The position numbers were made by a program, and so were the translations under genes. The notes under the pieces were generated by a model, which had not been told where the DNA came from, searched no databases, and worked only from the letters and a program-made list of their open reading frames with translations. Shown in pieces: positions 32,101 through 43,800 of a stretch of 64,000 nucleotides of DNA. Every line of letters begins with the position of its first letter. Positions within the stretch are counted from its first letter, which is position 1. This stretch comes from Anthoceros angustus (taxonomy: Eukaryota > Streptophyta > Anthocerotopsida > Anthocerotales > Anthocerotaceae), in the NCBI GenBank assembly GCA_010909165.1, contig MU008160.1:1736001-1800000 (forward strand), in the 5' to 3' direction.

Positions 32101-33240
32101 ATGGACCCCTTTTTGTCTCTTCAGTCCTAACCGAATGTCCACTTTTTGCAGGGGTTGGTGTGTTAGCTGAGCTCCTGGTAGTCTTACCAATTTCCTTCAA
32201 CCAAGTAATAAAATCCCTGCTAAAAGGACAGACTCTAGAACCATGTTTGGTGGACATACACGTGAAGCACGTGTGCTTCTCGTGACTCTGTTGTTTTTCT
32301 TCGTCGGTGAGTATCTGGAACACCGGCTTCTTGTTCGTAGCATTGGCTGTCTTTCCCCACTTGGATTTGAAAGCTCCTGCAGACTCCAGATGTTTGTACT
32401 TATTAACTACCATAGTTAATCGCAGCTTTCATGGCCTCTTCTAGGGTGCTTGGATTGGTTTGATAAACGTCGGCCCTCATGTCGAACTTCAGCCCATCGA
32501 TGAACTTCTCGATTTTTTGTTCCTCGTCGAGACGTGGCATGTCCAGGGTGAGTTGGAGGAAGCTGTCACTGTAGTCCTATACAATTCCTTCCGGAAGATG
32601 GTTATGAACTGGTGGTATAATTCCTTCGGGTTCCTTTGGCAAGAATTGTTGGAGAGATAGCTGTTTGAAGACACCCCAAGAGTATGCGAAGGGTTCCATC
32701 CCCAAGTCCACTTGATTCTCCCGTTGGCGCCACCACCAGTAAGCGTACCCTTCCAAGCTCATAACACTTTACTAAATTTTTTGAAGGTCATCCTTCTCAC
32801 TGGCGGCAAGATATTTATCCATCTTGTCCAGCCAGTCATGCACACTTTGTGCATCCTTGGCGCTGCCGTTGAACATGCTGGTCTTGATCTTCCTTTGCAA
32901 CTCCTTGTCCAGTTGCACTTTGGGCTTGAACATCGTTTATTTACGTTCTCCCAACTCTAAGGCAGTCCTACCCTTTTGGCTCTCCCACTGTTTATACCGC
33001 AACAGCTGTAGCCACCTGACCAATGCCCGGATATCCTTATTATCCTTCTCACTAGGTAGGAGCTCGACTTCCAGCTTCCGGATAGCTTCTTCGTCCTCAC
33101 CATGGCTTGGCAATTCACTAGCCCCGGCTGGCGATTCCTGATCTCTCCGCCTCAGGTCTCCGACACTCGGCAGCCTGGTTGTTGGGATGGTGAAGGCTGC
33201 TTCTCGCATTGACCGAGACAGTTGTTCCAAATGCACCGGT
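29150..33240 (-). pseudogene. Ty3/gypsy element with duplicated gag-protease block; gag, protease, RT
   Basis: From right to left: gag start (33236-32937), capsid-like region (SLEGYAYWWWRQRENQVDLG), zinc knuckle CFTCMSTKHGSRVC, retropepsin-like protease (VLLDSGAGDHSIS), a linker, then RT (29652-30341: [58 protein letters not shown]) and a short RNase H start (FYRRFTRNFSKIA, 29349-29152). The block capsid to linker occurs twice (see repeat entry), so knuckle and protease each appear at two places: knuckles near 30900-30965 and 32220-32285, proteases at 30363-30755 and 31705-32061. RNase H end, integrase and LTRs are missing on the left, where the copia remnant begins. Confidence 0.92.
30122..32790. 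repeat. 1.3 kb direct tandem duplication within the gypsy element
   Basis: Segment 30122-31465 is repeated as 31480-32790. Both start at GGCGAAGATGTC and end at TTTTTTGAAGGTCATCCTTC. Identity is high over long blocks, but the right copy has many 1-4 base differences, most at CAG or CTG sites. It could be real or an assembly artefact. Confidence 0.9.
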
Positions 33241-33497
33241 GGGGGAGTCGGTGTATCTAGTTAGAAGTACAGACCGCGTTGGTTATGGTTACCTTGGATA
33301 AACCCAGCGTGGTCATACCCTCTACACCGTCTAATTTCCTATTTACGTATTTACCTAATTATACATATACGCATTATTACGGATCCCGTTCCGTTGGTAT
33401 TTAACGTACCGTTCAGGACAAGGTTTGAGTGGGTACCCGTTTTCTGAATACCTAGCCGGGTTCCTGCGCGGTGTGGCGGTTCGTGTCCCGAGTCTAT
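33241..33497. other. Remnant resembling the 23.3 kb LTR
   Basis: GTTAGAAGTACAGA, GGTTATGGT and ACCCAGC(G/A)TGGTCATACCCT recur here (33261-33325) and in the copia LTR at about 23291-23385. It probably is a piece of a related LTR left between the gypsy element and the next copia. No gene. Confidence 0.5.
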
Positions 33498-33759
33498 TGA
33501 TGAAATAGGTCTAGATTAGGGCACTATTCATTAGGGCCTCATAACTTAAACATTATTATTTACCTAGGGTTATTTAGGTAGTTAGTAGTTATATTAGTTA
33601 TATTGGTTACAACAACTTACGGTTGCAACTACTTATGGTTGCAACCACTTATGGTTGTAACCACCCAACTACCAGCCTATTTAAAGGCTTGTACTTTACT
33701 CATTAAACACTTACTTACATTGTTTCTTCTTCTTCTAATCTAAGAGCTACAGATTCTCA
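33498..33759 (+). repeat. Left LTR of the copia element (262 bp)
   Basis: Starts TGATGAAATAGG and ends GATTCTCA. It contains three imperfect ACTTATGGTTGCAACC-type repeats and a TATTTAAA box at 33678-33685. By eye it differs from the right LTR only by three single-base indels. Confidence 0.93.
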
Positions 33760-33762
33760 TCA

Positions 33763-33774
33763 TGGTATCAGAGC
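33763..33774 (+). other. Primer-binding site complementary to initiator tRNA-Met
   Basis: TGGTATCAGAGC, 3 bp after the LTR end. This is the standard plant copia primer-binding sequence. Confidence 0.92.
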
Positions 33775-33950
33775 ATCGTTGCTCTCTTGCGCATGCTTAT
33801 GTTTCTTATATATGATGAGATTATTTACAAGGCACTCTTAAATCTAGCATTCGTCTAGATGGAGTGCTATTGTTCTACATTCTCTATTTCACCAATTCTT
33901 CATCTCTTCCTTTAACATGCTTATATGTTTCAATCTTCTATAATTTCTCC

Positions 33951-35500
33951 ATGGACTTCAATTCTATTAGAAGGAGAAAGAAGGTTAAAAGGAAAGAGAA
34001 TCTCATTAGGCAACAAGCTATTGAGAGTGAAATAGAACAAATCTCTTCATCTATAGCAAATTTCATTGCATCAATTTTATTTCCAAAACCGGATCAAGGG
34101 AAGCTTATCAAGTTATCAAGATGTCATTTACTTGAATACTTCAGCCCTATTCATATTAAAGCTTTGGAATTGGCCCTTAACCATATTCCAAATTTAATAA
34201 TTGGATTAAGTTCTTCCGTACTCTGTTTTGACAAATAAAAATAGAATTCAAACTCCATCTCTTCATGATTTTTATAATCAATTTTCATCTCTTAAAATTC
34301 GGTCTCTAATCTTCAAACTGAATTATTTGATTTGAAATCAAAATTTTCTTTGTTTTCTGAGTTTAATACTAATCAAGGATTAGAGAGTATGTCATCATCT
34401 CAAAACATAGCGATGGATGAATTCTATATGTGCAATAAAATTGAGCATAAGCCTTACAATGACTTTGTCCTTTAAGGACGATTAGCTATGGCGGAGTGAT
34501 TGAAGAAGAATTTGAAGCTACCCAAAACTCGCCTATGGGTAATGATAATGTCCATCCTCCCACACATTATCATTTTGGTGATGGTTTCAAAGAGAAAGAT
34601 AGATTCAACGGAAAGATTATGATATTTGGGCATTACGTATGCGAGGAGCATTGAGACAAAGAGCATTATGGGGTATTGTTGATGGATCCATAACGAGACC
34701 GAGGGGATGATGAACGAGAACTTGATTTCTGGGACGCTGGATGAGAAGGCACAAGATTTATTAATAAGTGGACTCTCTCAACAAATGGTCGCATGTTGCA
34801 CGCAAAACATCTCATGAAATGTGGTCTCACCTTACTCAATTATATTCATCACAAGATGTAATGAGCATTGTGGCGACTTCGTAACTTTCGTAATTTATTT
34901 ATGAAAGAATCCGATACTATCGAACATCATATTAATGCTTTTAGACAAGCACGTTCCCAAGTTGAATCAATCGGTGTACCTATATCCGAGATGGAAGCTT
35001 ATGTCACCCTTCTATCTTCATTGCCTCCCTCCTATCGTCCATTCATCACTACTCAAACGCAGCTTATTCGCAATTCACGGAGAACCGCAGATGATGGCAC
35101 AAAGGGTTTGACATAAGTGTTTAACGATCGGAGCACTTCTCCGAGGAGGCAAGTAGGCGCCATTCTCACTCCAGGCCTAATAAACAACAAGTAATGTACT
35201 TGAGGGTAGAGGAAGAGGACGAGGCAGGCCGAGGTTACTCTTCCCAACGCCTCCATATTCTTCGCCAAGTACGAACATTGGAGAAAGCTCTTCATCGACA
35301 CCTTCAAAGGGTAAGAAGAAGAGCGGCATTATATGCAATTGGTGTAGGATCCCTAACCATATGGAAAAGGATTGTCACAAAGAAGAATGGTGAACCTCGC
35401 AAGGAGGCTTCACATGGAGTTAATGTAGCATCTAAAAAGCAAACTTCATCAACTCCAGTGCTCACCGTATGTTTGGCATCATCCAAGCCTCGCTAATACC
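33951..35500 (+). pseudogene. copia gag with zinc knuckle
   Basis: Broken gag frames. A UBN2-type segment lies at 34868-35100 (FMKESDTIEHHINAFRQARS, EAYVTLLSSLPPSYRPF). A CX2CX4HX4C zinc knuckle is readable at about 35330-35380 (CNWCRIPNHMEKDC), one frame away from the longest ORF. The upstream 33951-34238 frame is Lys-rich and may be the gag start or leader. Frameshifts separate all pieces. Confidence 0.8.
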
Positions 35501-38500
35501 TCATGGTATTTAGACAGGAGCAACATCACATATATGTTACAACAAAAGTTATTTTCAATCATACTCACCAACCACAGTGGCACCAAGTCGTCCTCTTGGG
35601 AGATGATCACAACTCGCCTATCGAAGGTACCGGTTACATTGTCGACATGTGATCGGACAAGTCCTTCACCTCCACCAAGTACTCCATGTTCCATTAATGT
35701 GCAAGAATTTATTATCATTGCAAGTATTTGTCAAACCCATTCTATGCTGGTGACCCTTTTTACAGATAGTTGCTTTCTCTCTCATGTAGGTGATAGCAAT
35801 CATATTATTTGTAGTGGTACTTTAGAAGATGGCCTTTATAGATTGTCTGTCCTAGTAGGAGGTCAACAATCTTATGTCACCAGTTCTTCTCCACAAAGTC
35901 CCCCTCCATCAATGTTATGGCATTGTCGCCTTGGTCACCCAAATAGTCAAAAACTCACCCAGATGTCTAAGGAAACTTTAGAAACCCATGTCTTGCAAAT
36001 GTTGGGCATTTATCACAGTGCGAAACTTGTGTCCTCACAAAGCGTCACCAAGAGCCTTTTAAAACAAATCTCCACAAAGGGCAAAGAAACCTTTAGAGAT
36101 AGTGCATACTGACATCCGTGGACCTCTATCTACATCTTCTTTAGTGGAAGTAGGTATTTTTGACTTTTATAGATGATTTTTCCGTTTGTCTCCTCCTATG
36201 TCTTGCAACACAAGTCCGATGCTTTTCAATTTTTCAAAGATTATATGAAATGGGCAGAGACTTACAGATTGCAAACCGAAAACATTACGCTCGACAATGG
36301 AGGTGAATTTACATCTAATCGATTTGAGGAGTTTTGTCGAAAGGTATTGCTCAACAACTCTTTGTCTATACTCCTCAACAAAATGGGATAGCCGAAAATA
36401 AAAATCTGCGTTTACAAGAGATAACAGTTGCTTATTAACACGAGCCAAGTTGCCTAAGGTTTATTAATGAGGCCCTTCTTACCGCAACCTATCTTATCAA
36501 TCGCTTACCTACATCAAGTACACGCATGACGCCTTATGAAGCGTTATTGGCAAGAAACCGTCCATTGATCATCTTCGTATTTTTGGATCACCGGCATATG
36601 TTTTCATTCCTAAAGCATTACGTAAGAAGTTGGATCCCAAGGCAGCCAAGTATCTTTTCATAGGATATATCAAGGCATTAAAGGGTATAAGTTATATAAC
36701 CCTTCAACAAGACAACTTCTTTATGCTCGGAGTGTTACATTCCATGAGTCTTACCTCTTTTCTCCAAGGGGAGTTGAAGTCGTTGACTCTGCCGATGATG
36801 CTAATGATTTTCTACATTTGATGATCCTAATCCCTTCCTTTCCTTGTCCCTACTCCTCGTGTTCCTTCCGCTGACCCCATGCGCAGAGGAGGAGGAGCCT
36901 CTTCCACCTTCATCCGATCCCCTTGAGGCCATTTCGGAAGATGCTATACCTCCTGCTCAAGATGATAATGATCGGTTGGAAGCGATGATATGAAGAAATG
37001 GATCCCCTTAGAACAAGAAGATGAACCAGCCTGTGGAAGACACACACGCACAAGGTACAACCTTAGATCACGTCCACTCATCTCGGCCTGCTGGTTGGAA
37101 AGAACCCCTTTGGGATACCTTGCTATTTTTCCCGATTCTAATTCTCCGAGTCCCTTTATAATCCGTACATGCACTGTGAGACTTAGAAGAGCCTCTTACC
37201 CTAAAACAAGCCTTCTCTTCTCCTCCAAACATCTATGGAAGGAAGTCAGATTCGGAGTATAATTCCCTCATTAGTAATTCTACATGGGAATTAGTTGAAC
37301 CTCCTAAGGGTAGAAAAATAGTAACCAGCAAATGGGTATTTAAGATAAAGAGAAAAGGAGATGGATCCGTGGAAAGGTATAAAGCACGCCTAGTTGCTAG
37401 AGGTTTTACCCAAACTGGACTAGACTATATACCTTGGGCCACTTATGCTCGTAGCCAAGTTTGCCACTCTTCGCATGATCTTCGCTATATGTGCCCGACG
37501 ATCTTGAACTTCATATGATGGATGTGAAGACAGATATTTGTATGGGCGCTTGAAAGAAGAAATATACATGAAGCAACCCGAGGGTTATGAAGTAAAAGGC
37601 AAGGAGCATTTAGTATGTAAATTGATCAAGGGTCTATATGGACTCAAGCAATCCGCAAAATTGGAACTTGACCATCCATATACAACTCTCGAATAAGGGA
37701 TTTAAGCAAAGTAAAGGCGATGCTTGCTTATATATTTACCTTAAGGAAATGATATATTTACCTTCTATTATCGTCGATGACGTCTTTATGGCAACAAACT
37801 CTCTTATTCTCCTAATGAGATAAAGCATGGCTTGGACATTATATGAAATGACCGACACAGAAATGAATTATGCACTTGGTGTAAATATTATCCGCGATAG
37901 GAGTAATAAAGTGAGCATAGTTCAAACCAAGTATATAAAGGAGAGTTTAGCAAAATTGGAATGGAAGATGCAAAGCTGCACCCACACCTTTTGCTAGTGG
38001 CATCGCTTACTTGATATGAGTCCTAAGAGTGCTCAAGAGAAATGGAGATGGCATCCGTCCCATATCGACATCTTGTCGGCACTCTCATATATTTAAGCAA
38101 TTTTACTAGACGATATTTCTTTTGAAGTCACCTCCAGCTTTTGGAGAACCACGACATCAACAGGATGTCGGTTAAGCGTATTTTTCGATACCTTAAAGGG
38201 ACTATGCAAACAGTGACATTTAAGCATACACCGCAATCAAAACATTAACACTTACGGCATATGCCGATGCCGATTATCTGGTGATCACACTAAAATCCGT
38301 ATCGTTATGTTTTACTTCTTGGAGGAGCTCCAATATCATGGTCGAGTAAGAAACTACCATTGCCTTGTCTAATCGAATCAATATAGAGTACTAACATCTA
38401 TTTCCAAGGATATAGTATGGTCTAGGCTAATTTTGAGTGAACTTAATCACCCTCAAGAAACCCAACATCTCTTTTAGTGATAGTCGCCATAGCACTTGCT

Positions 38501-38690
38501 AGAAACCTGCTTTCCATTCCAACCAAACACATAGTTGAGTATCACTATATCGGAGAAGTTGGAAGATAACACTATAGATATCACTTATATACCAACACAA
38601 AACAATCCAAATTGATTTGTTAACTAAGTCATTAGGAGAGATTTGCATTTAAGACACATGAAAATGTTAGGTATTCAAGAGGTTTAAGTC
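35490..38690 (+). pseudogene. copia pol: protease, integrase, RT, RNase H, frameshifted
   Basis: Protease site near 35495-35530: WYLD followed by a 2-base loss that destroys the DSGAT motif. Pre-integrase at 35820-36060 (LYRLSVLVGG; LWHCRLGHPNSQKL; CETCVLTKRHQ). Integrase pieces at 36160-36700 (FIDDFSV, TLDNGGEFTSN, YTPQQNGIAENKN, YLINRLPTSSTRMTPYEALL). RT at 37260-37670 (WELVEPPKGRK, SKWVFKIKRKGDGSVERYK, ARLVARGFTQTGLDY, YMKQPEGYEVKGKEHLVCKL, KGLYGLKQS). RNase H traces run to about 38680. Many single-base losses or gains interrupt the frame. Confidence 0.88.
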
Positions 38691-40547
38691 GCTAGCTAGT
38701 ATGTGTCAATGTATTTTCTATAGTCCACACATCTTGTCTAGCATAGAAATTTCCTCTCCTAACTCTATGTAGTCCTCAACATCGCTTATCCTCTCTTTCT
38801 AATACCCGGAAGGATCCTACAATACACACCATGGGTTATAAAGTGAAAATGATGAAAAGATAGTACTTAAGTCGTTAGGTTACTTATCGTACAAGTGTTT
38901 GGTGTGTCCTTCATATTTTTCACATGGGAAGCACTTAACCACACCATCTTAATCCCTCTTTTCACATACATACTCCATGGGAACTTCATGGTCATCCTTT
39001 CCTCCGGAAGAACCAAGTAGGTTGCCTTGCATAAGTTTCAAATGGCGTAGGAACTAGGAATTTTCCTTTTGCACTTGCTCTCTCTTGAGTAGGTCGTAGA
39101 GGTAGGGCAAATCTCACATGGCTTGTGCCCACACTCTTATCTACACCGCAAAATAGCGAGATATTATTAGGAAAATGTTAGTTTAGTTTACGGTTTTTGG
39201 TATCATCTTTCCTACTCACTCCTTGGCTCTTCCTGTTGTCGCTATTACATCCTCTATGCCATTTACATTTAGGATGTGATCTCCACTTGGGCTACCCTCA
39301 CAAATAGCCGAGGGTCTCTTCGGTTTTATAGAGTCCTCGACTCTTCCGAATCTTCATTCATTTTGAAGTCATCATATTCGGCCTCGATTGGTGATCTGGC
39401 TTTATCGGATTATCTACATCCATATTTATTAGCATTTTATGCACTCAAAATTTTTATGCAATTTATTTTGCAATTTATTGACTTACGAACTTTGACTTCT
39501 CTCACAACGACCTTGGATTTTTCCATAGCGCCCCACCAGTGATATCATCCTCTTCATCGGGTATGTCATCACTCTTTGCAATAGGTTGACGCACCGCAAG
39601 AAATTCGATCAAGTTTGGGTCATCCGGTTCCTCCCAAGATCGATAATGTCGGTACAACTTCATCCGGTACCACAAGTGGTGCACGGGCTGCACGTTTTCC
39701 TTCTTTCTTTCTTCGCAAGTATCCTCCTTCGCCACCAAGTGCTTGTTTGATTTTATCGGCACCCATGTTTCTGCCTCACGGAGTGGGGGCAGGACCTCCC
39801 GCCAATGCAGATATTTATCAAGCAACTCAGCAATTTATCAATTTATTTAGCAATTTCCAGCAATTTATTTCAGCAATTTATTTCAGCTATTTCCAGCATA
39901 TAAATCCAGCAAATATTTCAAAATTTGATTCGTGGCGAGCACCTTTTATGCGACGACGGATTCCCGCCAAATTATCGCTATTTTCTCACCGATCTTGGCA
40001 GATTAGCGCGGCCGGGCGACTTGATCGCGTGGATCGCGATAGATCGCCAAATCAATGCCGGAGTGATGGATCTGGATCGGATGGGTGGGGATGATCGGAT
40101 GGCGCGGATGCGGCATGGGATGGCCGGAGCGGCCGGGTCGATGGCGGCCACCGATCGAGCGCAGATCTCGAGGATTGATGCACCCGAGGTGCGCGGAGCC
40201 GGCGGGGGAGAAGACGGTTTTGTCTCCCGTTCGTAAACCGGCGCGGGAAGCGCCGGCGCCCCTACCCGCCACACCAGCGAGGAGGGCCGTTCGCTTTATT
40301 TATAGGCCGAAATGGGCCTATCCTGTTTTAGCTTTTATTTATAGGCCATTTTGTGGCCCGTCTATTTTGTTTTTCATTTTCTTTATGCCTATATTAAGTC
40401 CTTATTTATGACTTGATTATATGTTAGATGCTTAAGTTTTTAAGACCTTTTCTTAAGCGATAACTTTAGGTTTAGTGGGAGCCTATTTAACATTTAGGCC
40501 TCATTTTAAAGGCTAGACTTCACCCCTATATTCATAGTGAGTGGGAG
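38691..40547 (+). other. Extra 1.9 kb between copia RNase H and right LTR
   Basis: Longer than a copia needs here. It contains a 107-codon frame on the minus strand (39825-39502), short CAGCAATTTATTT repeats (39826-39910) and a GC-rich part at 39985-40270 rich in GATCG and CGGATCG steps. It ends with TATTTATAGGCC repeats (40296-40345) before the purine tract and LTR. It may be captured host or other-element DNA. No recognised protein. Confidence 0.5.
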
Positions 40548-40808
40548 TGATGAAATAGGTCTAGATTAGGGCACTATTCATTAGGCCTCATAACTTAAAC
40601 ATTATTATTTACCTAGGGTTATTTAGGTAGTTAGTAGTTATATTAGTTATATTGGTTACAACAACTTACGGTTGCAACTACTTATGGTTGCAACCACTTA
40701 TGGTTGTAACCACCCAACTACCCAGCCTATTTAAAGGCTTGTACTTTACTCATTAAACACTTACTTACATTGTTTCTTCTTCTTCTAATCTAAGAGCTCA
40801 GATTCTCA
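40548..40808 (+). repeat. Right LTR of the copia element (261 bp)
   Basis: Mirrors the left LTR. Differences seen: TTAGGCC for TTAGGGCC, TACCCAGCC for TACCAGCC and GAGCTCAG for GAGCTACAG. No base substitution was found by eye. Confidence 0.93.
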
Positions 40809-40829
40809 TCTAATCCATCCGATCCAAGT

Positions 40830-43800
40830 CACCCACAGACATTCTCCCTACTACATAGTCGGTCCTCCGACCATCGAGGCTGCGAGTCGAGGGAAGCGTT
40901 GGCACCAGTACGGTTCCCAGAGGTCATGGGTTCGCCCATCCTACCGTGTAACGGTGATGGCACGGGTGCGGAGTTTCCTGCGTCGGTGCCATAATATCTG
41001 TCGGTTAGGTCAAAGTCGGTCACCTGGCCGAAATTGTGTTGGGAGCCGCCTCCCGGGCTCGAGGAGAGGAAAGGTGGGCAGGGGTCATGAGGTACCTGCA
41101 TCCCATCGGATGGTGGCTTGAGATGAGGCGAACGCTCAACCACCGGCTTCAACATGGAGACATGGAAAGTGCGGCATATCCACCAATGTCAGTAGTTCGT
41201 CGAAGGCCACCGAGGTTTTGTGGGAGATACAAATGGGCCGGCGAATCGGTGGGAGAGCTTGTTCTTCCTGGACCAAAGGAGGTGTTTGGAAAGGTGGGTG
41301 CGGGTCATGAGGTACTGCATCCCATCGGATGGTGGCTTGAGATGAGGCGCAGCTCAACCACCGGCTTCAACATGGAGACATGGAAAGTGCGCATATCCAC
41401 CAATGTGTGGTAGTTCGTCCGGAAGGCCACCGGTTCACTTGGGGAGATACGTAATGGGCCGGCGAATCGGTAGGAGAGCTTGTTCTTCCTCATTGGACCA
41501 GGATTGTGTGGTTTCATCGAGCCATACTAGCTGTCCATCGCCAGGTGACGCCCGCCGATGTTTGTTAGCCGATTTGCTGTAGCGATCTTGAGCAGCTGTC
41601 AGTTTCTTACGTGCTTGTTGAATCTCGTGGAAGATGTCTTCCGCTGGCTCAGCCGCACCGCCATTGTCTCTGTGCAGAGGGCCACAAACCAGGTGGAGGC
41701 GGACACTCACCGAGAGAAGTTTGTAGGAGCAACGCCTGGCAATTTGACGAGGTATTGTAATGATATTCCAATAATGGCAACATTGGTCTCCCTTGCTTCT
41801 CGTGGAGGAAGTGTCGAACATGTCTTCTAGGACCGATTGTGTTTCTCCGTTTGTCCATCTGACTCAGGGTGGCATGAAGAGGAGAGGTTTTGTTGTATAC
41901 CCAACGTTTCTGTGAAAGTCCTCCAAAACCCTGAAGTGAACAGGTTCTGCCTGTCGGACATCGTCTGTGTAGACGAAAATCTCACGATGAACAATGGGCA
42001 AGTTTTCTTGATGAAACCGCGTAGTCGGATGAGGTGACATGTCTTGGACAAACGGTCCATGACCACCCATATACTATCCTTGCCAGATCGAGTTCGGGGT
42101 AGATGCATGATAAAGTCCATTGAAATGGACCTGAACACCAGTATTCTGGCAGGGTAATAACAAGCGTTGTTTCTCATTCTTGCTTTTGCTTGCGGATGCG
42201 TGAGGGACCCAATCGATGGTATCAGCTCGGAGGCCATCCCAATAGAAATGCTCTTTCACCCGTGCATATATCTTGTCTATGCCGAGATGTCCAGAGATAG
42301 GGCTATCGTGTAGATCGTGGAGAATAGCTCTCCTCACATCCGGCAGCTGCTGAGGTATGACCAGGCGTCCCTTCTTGTACAAACACGCATCCTTGATGGT
42401 GTATTCCTGCATGAGGCTAGTGGGTACACCTGTCTGAGCATCTGTCAATAATTGTTGGTATGTCGCCCATAACGCAGGTCGATTGGAAGGGACTGACCGA
42501 CGATGGTGTCCAACTGGGTAGTCATAAGAGAGCAAGCTTACGGTGAGGGCCCCGCCACCACATTAGTAGGCCTCAGAACGCATTTTGATTTCAAAGTTGA
42601 AATCTGCCAAATATTCCGACCACCGGCGTTGTCCAGCATTCAGGTTAGGCTGACTGAAAAAGTGCTGTAATGAGTGATGATCAGTGTGGCATATGAACTT
42701 CTGGCCAAGTAAATAATGTTGCCATGTTTTCATTGCATGTACCATGGCGAGCATCTCCTTATCATGTACCGCGTAATTCAGTTGGGCACCTTGTAGCTTC
42801 CGGGATTCATAAGCAATGGCTTTGCCATTCTGAGAGAGAACGGCTCCAATAGCAAAGTCAGAAGCGTCGGTGTGCACTGTGTAAGGCAATTTGGGGTCCG
42901 CAACTGCCAGGATGGGTGCTGAACTGAGAGCTTGTTTAAGAGTGAGGAATGCTTGTTCAGCATCCTTACCTAGCTGAAGCTCCTTGCCTTGCAGATCGGC
43001 GGGCATCACCAAGGGAACGCGATCTGCTAAAGTCCTTGATAAATCAGAGAACCCGCCATGCCAAGGAAACCACGCAGATGTGTGATGTCCTAGGGCAGTG
43101 TCCATTTGGAGATTGCTTTGATTTTGCGAGTATCCACTTTGATTCCCTCGAGGCTGATAAGGTGACCCAGGTATTCGCACTCCTCCTTCATGAATACACA
43201 CTTACTCCGTTTTGCTAGCAGCTTATGTTTTCGCAAAAGGTTAAATACTCTCCTCACGAGTTCACAATGTTGTTGTGGCGTTGCTGTGTAGATCAGGATG
43301 TCGTCGAGGAAGACCTCGACGCCATGCCCTATCAGGGGACGTAATATCTCCTGCATTAGGCATTGGAAAGTGGCAGGTGCGTTTGTAAGACCAAAGGGCA
43401 TTACTATGAACTCGAAGTGTCCATGCCTGAGGAGCAGCGGTTTTGTATTAAATCACCTTCTCGGATCCGAATCTGATGGAAGCCAGGGCGTAGATCCACC
43501 TTGGTGAAGTACTTGGCCCCATGTAATAGATCCAGGATTTCATCTATCCGCGGCATCTGATAGACATTCCTAACTGTGGCTCTGTTTAGGCCTCGGTAGT
43601 CGATGCACAGCCTCCATCCTCCATCCGGTTTTCCAACTAGTAGCACGGGAGCACCAAAGGGAGATACGGAAGGTCGGACGAATCCCTATTGTAAGAATTC
43701 ATCCACCTACCGCTTTATCTCTTCGCTTTCTGATGCTGATGCTCTGTATGGCGAGATACTCACAGGTTTGTGACTCGGCACTAGTTCGATGGCATGGTCG

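Larger units (their letters stand above)
33498..40808 (+). mobile_element. Full-length Ty1/copia retrotransposon with paired LTRs
   Basis: Bounded by LTRs 33498-33759 and 40548-40808, both TG...CA. The primer-binding site TGGTATCAGAGC follows the left LTR and a purine-rich tract (GAGTGGGAG) precedes the right one. Flanking TCTAT and TCTAA may be a 5-bp target duplication with one change. Order gag, protease, integrase, RT, RNase H on the plus strand is that of copia. Coding frames are broken by many small indels. About 1.9 kb of extra DNA lies between RNase H and the right LTR. Confidence 0.93.
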
